57,940 bases of DNA from an uncultured Ruminococcus sp. (GTDB lineage: Bacteria; Bacillota; Clostridia; Oscillospirales; Acutalibacteraceae), in assembly GCA_902773135.1 (NCBI GenBank), contig CACYDP010000002.1, positions 1 through 57,940 of the forward strand, in the 5' to 3' direction. Position numbers and translations under genes: made by a program. The notes beneath the pieces were generated by a model. The model was not told the DNA's origin. It did no database searches and was given only the letters and a program-made list of their open reading frames with translations. Positions 45,402-53,431 of the stretch are shown here, one piece after another; the first letter of the stretch is position 1, and each line of letters starts with the position of its first letter.

Positions 45402-47333
45402 TCAGCTGTTTTGTTTTGTGTAGTCCAACAGACCGCCTGCAAGGATAATATCTCTTGTACGACCGGAAAGCTCACATTCAACGGGGATTTCCTTACCGGT
45501 TGTCTTATTGATGATAACGAGGTTTTTGCCTTCGCTTACAAGCTGTCTTACGTTCGGCAAAGAAAGTTCATCACCCTGCGAAATGGAATCGTAATCTTCT
45601 TCGTTGACAAAAGTAAGCGGAAGAATACCTGCGTTGATCAGGTTGGAACGATGAATACGAGCGAACGATTTTACAACAACAGCCTTGACACCGAGATAAA
45701 GAGGAGCAAGAGCAGCGTGCTCACGTGATGAACCCTGACCATAATTGACACCGCCTACAATAATGCTGCTGCCGAGTTCTTTTGCACGTGCGGGGAAATC
45801 CTTGTCGCACACGGTAAAGCAATGCTGAGAAATCGCAGGAATATTGGAGCGGAGCGGCAGTATTTTGGCACCTGCGGGCATAATATGGTCTGTTGTGATA
45901 TTATCCCCTACTTTCAGAGAACAGGGAACATTGATATTTTCCTCCAGAGGTTGTGTTTCGGGATAAGGTTTGATATTGGGACCTCTGAGAATTTCAACAC
46001 TGTCCATTTCCTCAACGGGAGCAGGTGCTATCACCATATTGTCATTATATTCAAATTTCTCGGGCAGAGGAATATCCGCCGCATCGCCGAGCGTTCTCGG
46101 GTTGGTGAATACGCCTGTCAGAGCCGAAGCAGCAGCTGTTTCAGGACTGACAAGATAAATCTGTCCGTCACGTGTACCGGAACGACCCTCAAAGTTACGG
46201 TTGAATGTACGCAGAGAAATACCCTTTGAGTTGGGTGACTGACCCATACCGATACAGGGTCCGCACGCACATTCCAATATTCTGGCACCGGCTTCTATAA
46301 TGTCGGCAAGAGCACCATTTCTTGCGAGCATATTATAAACCTGTTTTGAGCCGGGAGCAATGGCAAGGCTGACATCGGGATGCACCGTTTTTCCTTTCAG
46401 AACAGCAGCCACTCTCATAAGGTCCAGATAAGACGAATTGGTGCAGGAACCGATACATACCTGATCGATCTTCTGAGGACCAATTTCTTCAATTGTCTTA
46501 ACATTGTCGGGGCTGTGAGGACATGCAGCCATAGGAACAAGTTTGGAGAGATCAATATTGATCACTTCGTCATATACCGCATCATCATCAGCAGAAAGTT
46601 CTGTCCAGTCTTCTTCACGACCCTGAGCTTTCATAAATGATTTGGTGATTTCATCAGACGGGAAAACAGAGGTAGTCGCACCGAGTTCGGCACCCATATT
46701 GGTAATCGTTGCTCTTTCGGGAACAGTCAGTGTTTTTACACCCTCTCCGCCGTATTCTATAATTTTTCCGACACCGCCCTTAACAGACATAATACGGAGA
46801 ACTTCCAGAATAATATCCTTTGCGGAAACCCAAGGCTGCAGTTTGCCTGTAAGATTGACTCTTACCATTTTGGGCATTGAGATATAGTAAGCACCGCCGC
46901 CCATTGCCACAGCTACGTCAAGACCGCCTGCACCGATAGCGAGCATACCGATACCGCCGCCTGTGGGTGTATGGCTGTCCGAACCGATGAGTGTTTTTCC
47001 GGGTTTGCCGAATCTTTCAAGGTGAACCTGGTGACAAATGCCGTTGCCGGGTCTTGAAAAATAGATGCCGTGTTTTTTAGCAACCGACTGAATAAAACGG
47101 TGGTCGTCCGCATTTTCAAATCCTGTCTGAAGTGTATTATGGTCGATATAAGCGACACTTTTTTCCGTTTTTACTCTCGGCACACCGATAGCTACAAATT
47201 CAAGATAAGCCATTGTACCGGTTGCGTCCTGTGTGAGAGTCTGATCAATTTTAAGCCCTACTTCGCTGCCTGCGGTCATATCTCCGCTTAACAGGTGAGC
47301 TTTAATGATTTTCTGAGCAATAGTATAACCCAT
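45402..47333 (-). CDS. acn: Aconitate hydratase
   Basis: The [4Fe-4S] ligand cysteines lie in VCIGSCTNSSY and CACGPCIGMGQ. SDSHTPTGGGIG near the N-terminus and the swivelling domain SIIVGGVNYGQGSSREHAAL follow. At 643 aa it is the shorter, mitochondrial-like aconitase A of clostridia, not the 900-aa AcnA. With icd it forms the oxidative half-path from citrate to 2-oxoglutarate. A citrate synthase gene is not in the window. Confidence 0.94.
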   Translation of the reverse strand: MGYTIAQKIIKAHLLSGDMTAGSEVGLKIDQTLTQDATGTMAYLEFVAIGVPRVKTEKSVAYIDHNTLQTGFENADDHRFIQSVAKKHGIYFSRPGNGICHQVHLERFGKPGKTLIGSDSHTPTGGGIGMLAIGAGGLDVAVAMGGGAYYISMPKMVRVNLTGKLQPWVSAKDIILEVLRIMSVKGGVGKIIEYGGEGVKTLTVPERATITNMGAELGATTSVFPSDEITKSFMKAQGREEDWTELSADDDAVYDEVINIDLSKLVPMAACPHSPDNVKTIEEIGPQKIDQVCIGSCTNSSYLDLMRVAAVLKGKTVHPDVSLAIAPGSKQVYNMLARNGALADIIEAGARILECACGPCIGMGQSPNSKGISLRTFNRNFEGRSGTRDGQIYLVSPETAAASALTGVFTNPRTLGDAADIPLPEKFEYNDNMVIAPAPVEEMDSVEILRGPNIKPYPETQPLEENINVPCSLKVGDNITTDHIMPAGAKILPLRSNIPAISQHCFTVCDKDFPARAKELGSSIIVGGVNYGQGSSREHAALAPLYLGVKAVVVKSFARIHRSNLINAGILPLTFVNEEDYDSISQGDELSLPNVRQLVSEGKNLVIINKTTGKEIPVECELSGRTRDIILAGGLLDYTKQNS

Positions 47334-47364
47334 TTTTGTTCCTCCCTTAAATGATTAAATTCGT

Positions 47365-47420
47365 TTGTATTGTATCATAAAATACAATTATATTATCGCT
47401 TAAAATCAGAAATTTGTCAA
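47365..47420 (-). promoter_or_regulatory. acn-icd promoter with palindromic operator candidate
   Basis: On the minus strand TTGACA (complement of 47415-47420), a 17-base spacer and GATAAT (complement of 47392-47397). A palindrome TTGTATT-9-AATACAA (47365-47387) covers the expected transcription start, a position suited to a repressor. The owner of the site is unknown. Confidence 0.55.
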
Positions 47421-47542
47421 TCTATTTATCATCAGGTAAATAATTTTTTGCGTCACCATCAAATAATAAGGTGTAAAACTTCACTTTGAAAAATCAACAA
47501 GTGATAAATAAAATTTATATTTGTGATAATACATCATTTTAA

Positions 47543-47572
47543 TTGACACTTAATCCTATTCAATGGTATAAT
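47543..47572 (+). promoter_or_regulatory. Promoter of the TPR-SUFU gene
   Basis: Perfect TTGACA (47543-47548), an 18-base spacer and perfect TATAAT (47567-47572), 32 bases before the ATG at 47604. It is divergent from the acn promoter. Confidence 0.8.
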
Positions 47573-47603
47573 ATTTTAGTATAACAAAATACGGAGGCCG
47601 AAA

Positions 47604-49034
47604 ATGGATTACGAATATATGGAAGAATTGGAAGAACTGATGTTCAACGACAAATATGAAGAAGCCATTGAATTGATCAATTCTCTGGATGAAGATGAAA
47701 TCAGTACAGAAATCACCATTCTGCTCGCACACGCATACAGCTGTATCGACAAAAATAAAAAAGCACTGAAAACACTTCTTGATATTTCCGATGACATTGA
47801 TGACAGCAATATCCCGTATTACTTTGAACTTGCCCATTGCTATTACTCCATTCATAAATATCATCTTGCCATCAAAGCATTGGAAAAATGTATGGAAACC
47901 GATGAAAATTTTACAGACGGCTGGATGCTGATGTGCTTTATTGCCATTGATAAAGATGATTCGGAATTATTTGAATATGCGTCCGCCAAAGCAAAGGAAC
48001 TGGACGAAGAAGATTGGGAAGAATTTTTCGGTGAAAATGCGGTTTCAAACGAACTGAGTCACTACACAGAAGATGAATACAATGCCGTGATCAACCATAT
48101 TGAAAAATATTTCGGGCATATCGATCATTTTCTGGATATTCCCGAAAAAACATTTGACAACATCAAAATCGCCTGTATTCCGCCGTCCGACAAGTGCCGT
48201 ATGCTGACCTTTATTACTGTGGGTATGGGTTCGTACAAAATGAATCTACCGGAGGGGTATGAAAATATCTTTTCGTCAAGAACTGAATTGGTGGCATATC
48301 TTCCTACCGAATGGGATCTGAAGAGTACATCACCCGAAAATACCTGGATTTCAAGATATATGCTGACACTTGCCACCATGATTCAGTTCGATGACTCGTG
48401 GATCGCTCCAGGACATACTATTTCTAACGGGTCCCCCTTTGCTCCGAATACCAAGTTCAACGGCGTGATTATTGATAATCTGATATTGATGAACGATAAA
48501 GCTGTCAATGCTGTTCTGCCGAACGGCGATACAATCACATTCTATCAGTTTATTCCGATTTATGAAGAAGAAATGGTCTATAAAATCAATAACGGCTGTG
48601 ATGCTCTGCTGAAATTACTGACCGAAAAACTTTTTGTGAGTTTCAGAGGTGCTATTAATATCAACCGCCAAAATGTATGCGAAAATTTAAAAGAAAAAAA
48701 TTGGGCAATTCCCAAAAGCAGTATCGAACATATTTTAGAATGGTCGGGTTCGGACGGCTGCTATGCCACTGATAAAATAATGGTGGAAAACAAACCCGTA
48801 GGTTTTATGTACAGGGAAAAACCGCAAAGCGAATATGACAGCGGATGGCGTTTTATGGCAGGCGATGAAACCCAGGAATATATGGATAATTCCGAAAATA
48901 TGGGCATATACAGTCTGAATACCTTATGCAATTATGACATCGATATAAGCGATTATCTCGAAAGTCCTGTCGGATCGGCTTTTTATCGCAATCAAAAAGG
49001 CGATTTTGTAGAAGCGGATCCTAAAAATATCTGA
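47604..49034 (+). CDS. TPR-SUFU-DUF2185 fusion, immunity-protein-like
   Basis: Residues 5-110 form TPR-like helices. Residues about 160-345 match the suppressor-of-fused domain (MLTFITVGMGSYKMNLPEG, RTELVAYLPTEWDL, GHTISNGSPFAPNTKF). Residues 365-472 match DUF2185/Imm33 (DSGWRFMAGDETQEYMD, GIYSLNTLCNYD, SPVGSAFYRN). Both the SUFU and DUF2185 families occur as immunity proteins of polymorphic toxin systems, so this may neutralise toxins of competitors. No toxin gene is adjacent. It is cytosolic, with no signal peptide. GGAGG precedes the ATG. Confidence 0.78.
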   Translation: MDYEYMEELEELMFNDKYEEAIELINSLDEDEISTEITILLAHAYSCIDKNKKALKTLLDISDDIDDSNIPYYFELAHCYYSIHKYHLAIKALEKCMETDENFTDGWMLMCFIAIDKDDSELFEYASAKAKELDEEDWEEFFGENAVSNELSHYTEDEYNAVINHIEKYFGHIDHFLDIPEKTFDNIKIACIPPSDKCRMLTFITVGMGSYKMNLPEGYENIFSSRTELVAYLPTEWDLKSTSPENTWISRYMLTLATMIQFDDSWIAPGHTISNGSPFAPNTKFNGVIIDNLILMNDKAVNAVLPNGDTITFYQFIPIYEEEMVYKINNGCDALLKLLTEKLFVSFRGAININRQNVCENLKEKNWAIPKSSIEHILEWSGSDGCYATDKIMVENKPVGFMYREKPQSEYDSGWRFMAGDETQEYMDNSENMGIYSLNTLCNYDIDISDYLESPVGSAFYRNQKGDFVEADPKNI

Positions 49035-49050
49035 GGAAGTGCAATGTGAT

Positions 49051-50004
49051 TTGACCGCTAACAACAAATTGACCCAAAATCTGTTTTTTGTTGCCGTGAT
49101 TGCCGTGATCTGCACAATGCTGTGGGGAACGGCTTTTCCGGGAATCAAAATAGGCTATGAACTTTTCAGGATAGACAGCTCCGATATTCCGTCAAAACTT
49201 GTCTTTGCAGGCGGACGTTTCGCTCCTGCGGGGCTGATCGTATTACTGATCGGACTGTTTACCAAGGATAGAAAAAAATTAAAACTCAGAAAAAAGGATC
49301 TTGTACCTGTTTCCATATTGGGATTTTTCCAGACCTTTTTGCAGTATCTTCTTTTATACACGGGAATTGTTCATATTACCGGAGCAAAAAGTTCGCTGCT
49401 GACATCAGTTGCAGCATTCGGTTCGGTGATTCTGTCCGCTTTATTTTTCAGAAACGATCAGCTTACCTTCCAAAAAGTCATCGGCTGCATCATCGGCATT
49501 ACGGGAATCATTGTTATGAATATCAATGGCAGCGGTATGGGAGGATTTTCCATTGAGGGAGACGTGCTTGTGATCCTCTCTAATCTTTCGGGAGCCATCG
49601 GCAATATTATCAGCAAGAAAATATCCGATGACAGAAGTCCGATACAAATTTCAGGCTATCAGCTTATCTTCGGCGGCACGGCACTAACTCTTCTGGGGCT
49701 TTTGTCCGGAGGCAGACTGATTTTTTACGATATTAACTGTGTTTTGATTCTGATGTACCTTGCGGCAATGGCAGGAATCGCTTTTATGCTGTGGACAATG
49801 CTGCTGTTTTACAATGATGTGAGCCGTGTTGCTGTATTTAATCTTCTGATACCGGTATTCGGCACGATCTGGTCGGGAATTTTCCTCGGTGAGAATATTT
49901 TCACCGCAGAGAATATGCTGTCACTCCTGCTGGTGTGTTCGGGAATTTTCCTTGTAAACTTTACTTTAAAAAAGAAGGCTGACAACATTGAACAAACAAA
50001 ATGA
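49051..50004 (+). CDS. EamA-family (DMT) transporter
   Basis: Ten hydrophobic segments are arranged as two five-helix EamA repeats (GTAFPGIKIGYELFR in the first; LSNLSGAIGNIISKK in the second). Drug/metabolite transporters of this type export amino acids or small metabolites; the substrate is unknown. The start is uncertain: TTG 49051 has GGAAGTG 9 bases upstream, while GTG 49039 is only 2 bases from GAGG. It begins within 20 bases of the previous stop and is likely co-transcribed. Confidence 0.88.
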   Translation: MTANNKLTQNLFFVAVIAVICTMLWGTAFPGIKIGYELFRIDSSDIPSKLVFAGGRFAPAGLIVLLIGLFTKDRKKLKLRKKDLVPVSILGFFQTFLQYLLLYTGIVHITGAKSSLLTSVAAFGSVILSALFFRNDQLTFQKVIGCIIGITGIIVMNINGSGMGGFSIEGDVLVILSNLSGAIGNIISKKISDDRSPIQISGYQLIFGGTALTLLGLLSGGRLIFYDINCVLILMYLAAMAGIAFMLWTMLLFYNDVSRVAVFNLLIPVFGTIWSGIFLGENIFTAENMLSLLLVCSGIFLVNFTLKKKADNIEQTK

Positions 50005-50049
50005 AGTCATCAATCAATGCTTTAATCTATCAAATGCGGAGAATGGAAA

Positions 50050-50832
50050 ATGAAAAATATTGATTTAAAAAACACCCATATTTTAAAACAACTTTTTAAT
50101 GACACAACCGACAGCTGTACAGAAAGCTGTTTTCAAGGTATTGCGGGAAGAGCGTTTGCCGATGATGACAAACAGCCCTCCGCCGCAGCCATTGTACTCG
50201 GCGAATATATGTATATGGACGGCGATGCCGACAAAAAGGATTTCATTATCAAGGCTGCCGAGTATGCTAAACATAAAAAACTCACCATCATTACAATGAA
50301 CACAAAAATGAGATCTTATCTGTTATCACATTACGAAAAAAATATTAAAATCAAAAAACGTTACCAAAACAATACAACGCCCGATCTTAAAATGAAAAAG
50401 CTTTATAAAAATATTGATACACTTCCTTCTGAATTTGAACTTGCCGTTATTAATGAAAGTATTTATTTGCAGTCATTAAAAAATACCTGGTCTGAGTACT
50501 TTGTTAAAAATTTCAAAAATTACCAAGATTTTTCCGAACACGGTCTGGGGTATGCGGTACTCTGCAAAGGTAAACTTGTCAGTGGGGCATCAAGCTATTC
50601 GTACTGCCGTACAGGCTATGAAGTGGTTGTTGCAACCGATCCCGATTTTCGCAGACAAGGTCTTGCTCTCACCTGTTCGTCTGCTTTTCTGATTGAGTGT
50701 GCCAAGCGAAATAAGATTCCGTACTGGGATTGTGCCAATAAAAAATCCCTCTCACTCTCCAAAAAAATCGGATACAGTCTTGTAAGAGAATACGAGGGAA
50801 TCCGTATCGTCACAACGGATACAATATCATAA
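50050..50832 (+). CDS. GNAT-family N-acetyltransferase
   Basis: The C-terminal GNAT fold is visible in YEVVVATDPDFRRQGLALTCSSAFLIECAKR, where R-x-x-G-x-A is the acetyl-CoA loop, followed by PYWDCANKKSLSLSKKIGY. The arrangement fits the GNAT group that includes ZmaR-like resistance enzymes (PF12746-type). The N-terminal 130 residues are a family-specific domain. The acceptor substrate is unknown. It lies 45 bases after the EamA gene and probably belongs to the same transcript. Confidence 0.78.
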   Translation: MKNIDLKNTHILKQLFNDTTDSCTESCFQGIAGRAFADDDKQPSAAAIVLGEYMYMDGDADKKDFIIKAAEYAKHKKLTIITMNTKMRSYLLSHYEKNIKIKKRYQNNTTPDLKMKKLYKNIDTLPSEFELAVINESIYLQSLKNTWSEYFVKNFKNYQDFSEHGLGYAVLCKGKLVSGASSYSYCRTGYEVVVATDPDFRRQGLALTCSSAFLIECAKRNKIPYWDCANKKSLSLSKKIGYSLVREYEGIRIVTTDTIS

Positions 50833-50847
50833 TTTTTCTCAAAACAA

Positions 50848-50885
50848 ATGCGGACATTCCGATGGAATATCCGCATTATTTTTAT
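50848..50885. terminator. Terminator between the convergent GNAT and zinc-ribbon genes
   Basis: AATGCGGA (50848-50855) pairs with TCCGCATT (50871-50878), with an inner ATTCC/GGAAT stem and a following T-run. It overlaps the 3' end of the convergent gene. Confidence 0.75.
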
Positions 50886-52207
50886 TGGTTATTAAAAGCA
50901 CTTGACGCAGCATTATCGTTGTCATTTTTTTCAAGCTGCATCGGTTGTGCCGTTGTCTGTACGGGCTGTACTGCCTGAGGTACCTGATTCTGTACAGGCT
51001 GTGCCGGTGCCTGCGGCATTTGATTCTGTACAAACTGCTGTCCGTTATACGGTGCAGGATAAGGAACATTGGCATTGGTCGGTACTGCCGCACGTACTGT
51101 ACTGCGTCTGATCAGTGCGATGACACCCGCAACGAGCGAAAGAGCAGCCAGTGCAAAGAACACATATCCGATGATAGTGAAATGCAGTTCGGGGTATTTC
51201 GCAACAAAGAGATAGGAGTTGGATGACTGACCCGATTTAACAAAAAACTCGAGCAGCACACACAAAACACCAAGCGTATCAAGAACCGGAACAAACAGAA
51301 CCGAAAATTTTGAAAGTGTCTTATTTTTATTGTCAAGGAAAGAGCGGGCAAACGGTTCATAGGTAGCAAATATCAATATGAATGCCAGTATAATCAACAC
51401 TCCTCCGAATGCCGACAATCCGAATACATTCAGCACACGCGGCAAGGAAGACTGGTACAGACTATACGTACTGATATGAATATTGTAACAAGATGCAATC
51501 GGCAGGAACATCACAATAAAAAGCACAATCGCCATCAGGTTGGTAAAATGACGTGCAATCGAACCGATCAGATCCGGATTCTTGATAACATCAATGAAGT
51601 TATTGAGCCATCCCTTGAAATAATTGCCGGCGGTAACAGGTGGTTTCAGACTTTTTCCGCAGCTGGTGCAGTTCGGACTTCCCGGTACTGCCTGTGCTCC
51701 GCAGCTGTGACAATAACCTGCTCCCTCTCCGTATCTTGTACCGCATTTAGTGCATATAGGTCTGCCTTGGAACATCTCTTCGCCGCAGTTACGGCAGTAT
51801 CCTATTTTTCTCGGAGGAGCATAATACTGCTGCTGTCCCGGCATACCATTCTGATTCGGATACGGTTGTCCGGGCATACCGTTCTGGTATGGCTGCTGCA
51901 TCGGCATATTATTCTGATACGGCTGTGCCGGTGCTGCATTTTGCTGCATTTGCGGCGGTGTATTGGCAAACGGCGAATTTCCGGGGTTTAATACCGTTGT
52001 ACCCTCGTCCGCATTGCCGCCGGCAGCCATGTTCGGCTGATTTTGCTGAACCTGCGGCGGTGTATTGATAAACGGTGAATCTTCGGGTCTTAATACCGTT
52101 GTACCTTGTTCTGCATTGGCATCAGCCTGTACTTCCGTTTTTGTACCACAGTTGGTACAAAACGCAGAACCGTCCGGTAATTGAGCCCCACATTTTTTAC
52201 ATAACAT
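50882..52207 (-). CDS. Multi-zinc-ribbon membrane protein with TTVL repeats
   Basis: An N-terminal zinc ribbon (CKKCGAQLPDGSAFCTNCG) is followed by two copies of an E/D-x-GTTVL...SPF-NTPPQ repeat and a Pro/Gln/Asn/Met-rich linker. Further zinc ribbons follow (CRNCGEEM..., CTKCGTRYGEGAGYCHSCG, CTSCG), then four membrane segments (about residues 225-385) and a second Pro/Gln-rich tail. The GTTVL motifs resemble phosphothreonine sites bound by FHA domains. Function is unknown; a signalling or scaffold role at the membrane is inference. Confidence 0.78.
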   Translation of the reverse strand: MLCKKCGAQLPDGSAFCTNCGTKTEVQADANAEQGTTVLRPEDSPFINTPPQVQQNQPNMAAGGNADEGTTVLNPGNSPFANTPPQMQQNAAPAQPYQNNMPMQQPYQNGMPGQPYPNQNGMPGQQQYYAPPRKIGYCRNCGEEMFQGRPICTKCGTRYGEGAGYCHSCGAQAVPGSPNCTSCGKSLKPPVTAGNYFKGWLNNFIDVIKNPDLIGSIARHFTNLMAIVLFIVMFLPIASCYNIHISTYSLYQSSLPRVLNVFGLSAFGGVLIILAFILIFATYEPFARSFLDNKNKTLSKFSVLFVPVLDTLGVLCVLLEFFVKSGQSSNSYLFVAKYPELHFTIIGYVFFALAALSLVAGVIALIRRSTVRAAVPTNANVPYPAPYNGQQFVQNQMPQAPAQPVQNQVPQAVQPVQTTAQPMQLEKNDNDNAASSAFNNQ

Positions 52208-52242
52208 TCATATACCTCCTATAAAGTAACAAACTTAATATA

Positions 52243-52271
52243 ATAATAACCCAATATTTGTATTTCGTCAA
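52243..52271 (-). promoter_or_regulatory. Promoter of the zinc-ribbon membrane protein gene
   Basis: On the minus strand TTGACG (complement of 52266-52271), a 17-base spacer and TATTAT (complement of 52243-52248), 36 bases upstream of the ATG. Confidence 0.65.
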
Positions 52272-52323
52272 GATGTTTTAAAACGTCAATTCATATCGGC
52301 TGTGAAATTTTCATAATGCACTT

Positions 52324-53130
52324 TTATTTTCCCAGTTCCTCCGCTCTTTTTGTACAAGCTGCCATCGCCTCTTTGATGGCATCGGGAACATTTCTTTCAT
52401 TCAGAATTTTTAATGCCTCTATGGTTGTACCGCCCTTTGAAGAAACCTTTTGGATCAATGTTTCCGGTGAGTCACCGCTGGAACGCAGCATTTCGGCACT
52501 GCCTTCAAACGTTTTGCATACCAGTTTCAATGCAACATCACCGTCGATTCCGACAGAAACGGCATAATCTACCATTGCTTTCGCAAACAGATACACGTAA
52601 GCCGGACTGCTGCCGTTCACAGAGATAATCTCGTTCATTTGTGATTCCGGAAGAACAACAGCTTCACCCGAAAGTGCAAACATATCATATATTTCGCTGA
52701 AATCTTCTTCTGATATGTTTTCCGAGCGGCATACAGCCGTTGCTCCTTTTCCCAGCAAAAGCGGTGTATTCGGCATCACTCTTACCATAGGACAATTTTT
52801 ACCGAGCTGACGCTGCACATACTCGATGGAAATTCCCGCTGCTATCGTTACAAACACTTTATCTTGATGAACGGCACTTTTAATTTCGGATAATACTTCT
52901 TCATAATTCTGCGGTTTGACAGCAAGTACGATAATATCGCTTTTTTCTGTCAATTCAATCCCTGTTGAAACCGTATCAACACCTTTTTCTTTCATAGCGG
53001 AAAGTTTTTCTCCGTCCAGATCGAAAACAGAAATCATATTGGCTGGTTTCGCTTTATTTTTCAGTATTCCGTTAATAATAGCGGTTGCCATATTTCCTGC
53101 ACCGATAAATCCTAATCGTTTTTCACTCAT
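52324..53130 (-). CDS. proC: Pyrroline-5-carboxylate reductase
   Basis: A Rossmann nucleotide site, LGFIGAGNMATAIING, at the N-terminus, AVKPQNYEEVL, and the C-terminal family signature VSSKGGTTIEALKIL. It reduces pyrroline-5-carboxylate to proline with NAD(P)H. At 268 aa it is normal. Monocistronic; proA and proB are not in the window. Confidence 0.96.
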   Translation of the reverse strand: MSEKRLGFIGAGNMATAIINGILKNKAKPANMISVFDLDGEKLSAMKEKGVDTVSTGIELTEKSDIIVLAVKPQNYEEVLSEIKSAVHQDKVFVTIAAGISIEYVQRQLGKNCPMVRVMPNTPLLLGKGATAVCRSENISEEDFSEIYDMFALSGEAVVLPESQMNEIISVNGSSPAYVYLFAKAMVDYAVSVGIDGDVALKLVCKTFEGSAEMLRSSGDSPETLIQKVSSKGGTTIEALKILNERNVPDAIKEAMAACTKRAEELGK

Positions 53131-53199
53131 AATGCATTACCTCATCAAATCATTTTTTTGCTGTCGTCTGTTGGTACAGAGCGGCAGCCTATACATTAC

Positions 53200-53228
53200 A
53201 TTTTACTATTAATTGACAAATTTATCAA
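53200..53228 (-). promoter_or_regulatory. Promoter of proC
   Basis: On the minus strand TTGATA (complement of 53223-53228), a 17-base spacer and TAAAAT (complement of 53200-53205), 70 bases upstream of the start. Confidence 0.6.
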
Positions 53229-53246
53229 TACCCCAAACAAAAAACA

Positions 53247-53393
53247 CACGGAAATCAATTTTGTCGGGCAATTTCCCGGGAAAACCCTTTTCCCAAAACC
53301 GCTGAATTGTGTCATATCCTACTGACAGCGAAATCGTCGAGAAAGAAATACAGAAACTTCTTTGATGTCAGATTTTTTTAATTGATTTCCGTG
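53247..53393. mobile_element. 147-bp MITE-like element (dispersed repeat, copy 2)
   Basis: Perfect 14-base terminal inverted repeats, CACGGAAATCAATT (53247-53260) and AATTGATTTCCGTG (53380-53393), bound a non-coding segment. One half (53247-53308) reappears in inverted orientation upstream of glyS at 30934-30996. A TTTCCCGGGAAA palindrome lies inside. It sits between proC and the terminator of the lysozyme gene. No clean target duplication was recognised. Confidence 0.65.
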
Positions 53394-53396
53394 CAA

Positions 53397-53428
53397 AAAT
53401 CGGAACGGCATTTTTACCGTTCCGATTT
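53397..53428 (-). terminator. Terminator after the lysozyme gene
   Basis: AAATCGGAACGG (53397-53408) pairs with CCGTTCCGATTT (53417-53428) around an 8-base loop, 3 bases past the stop codon at 53432. Confidence 0.85.
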
Positions 53429-53431
53429 ATG

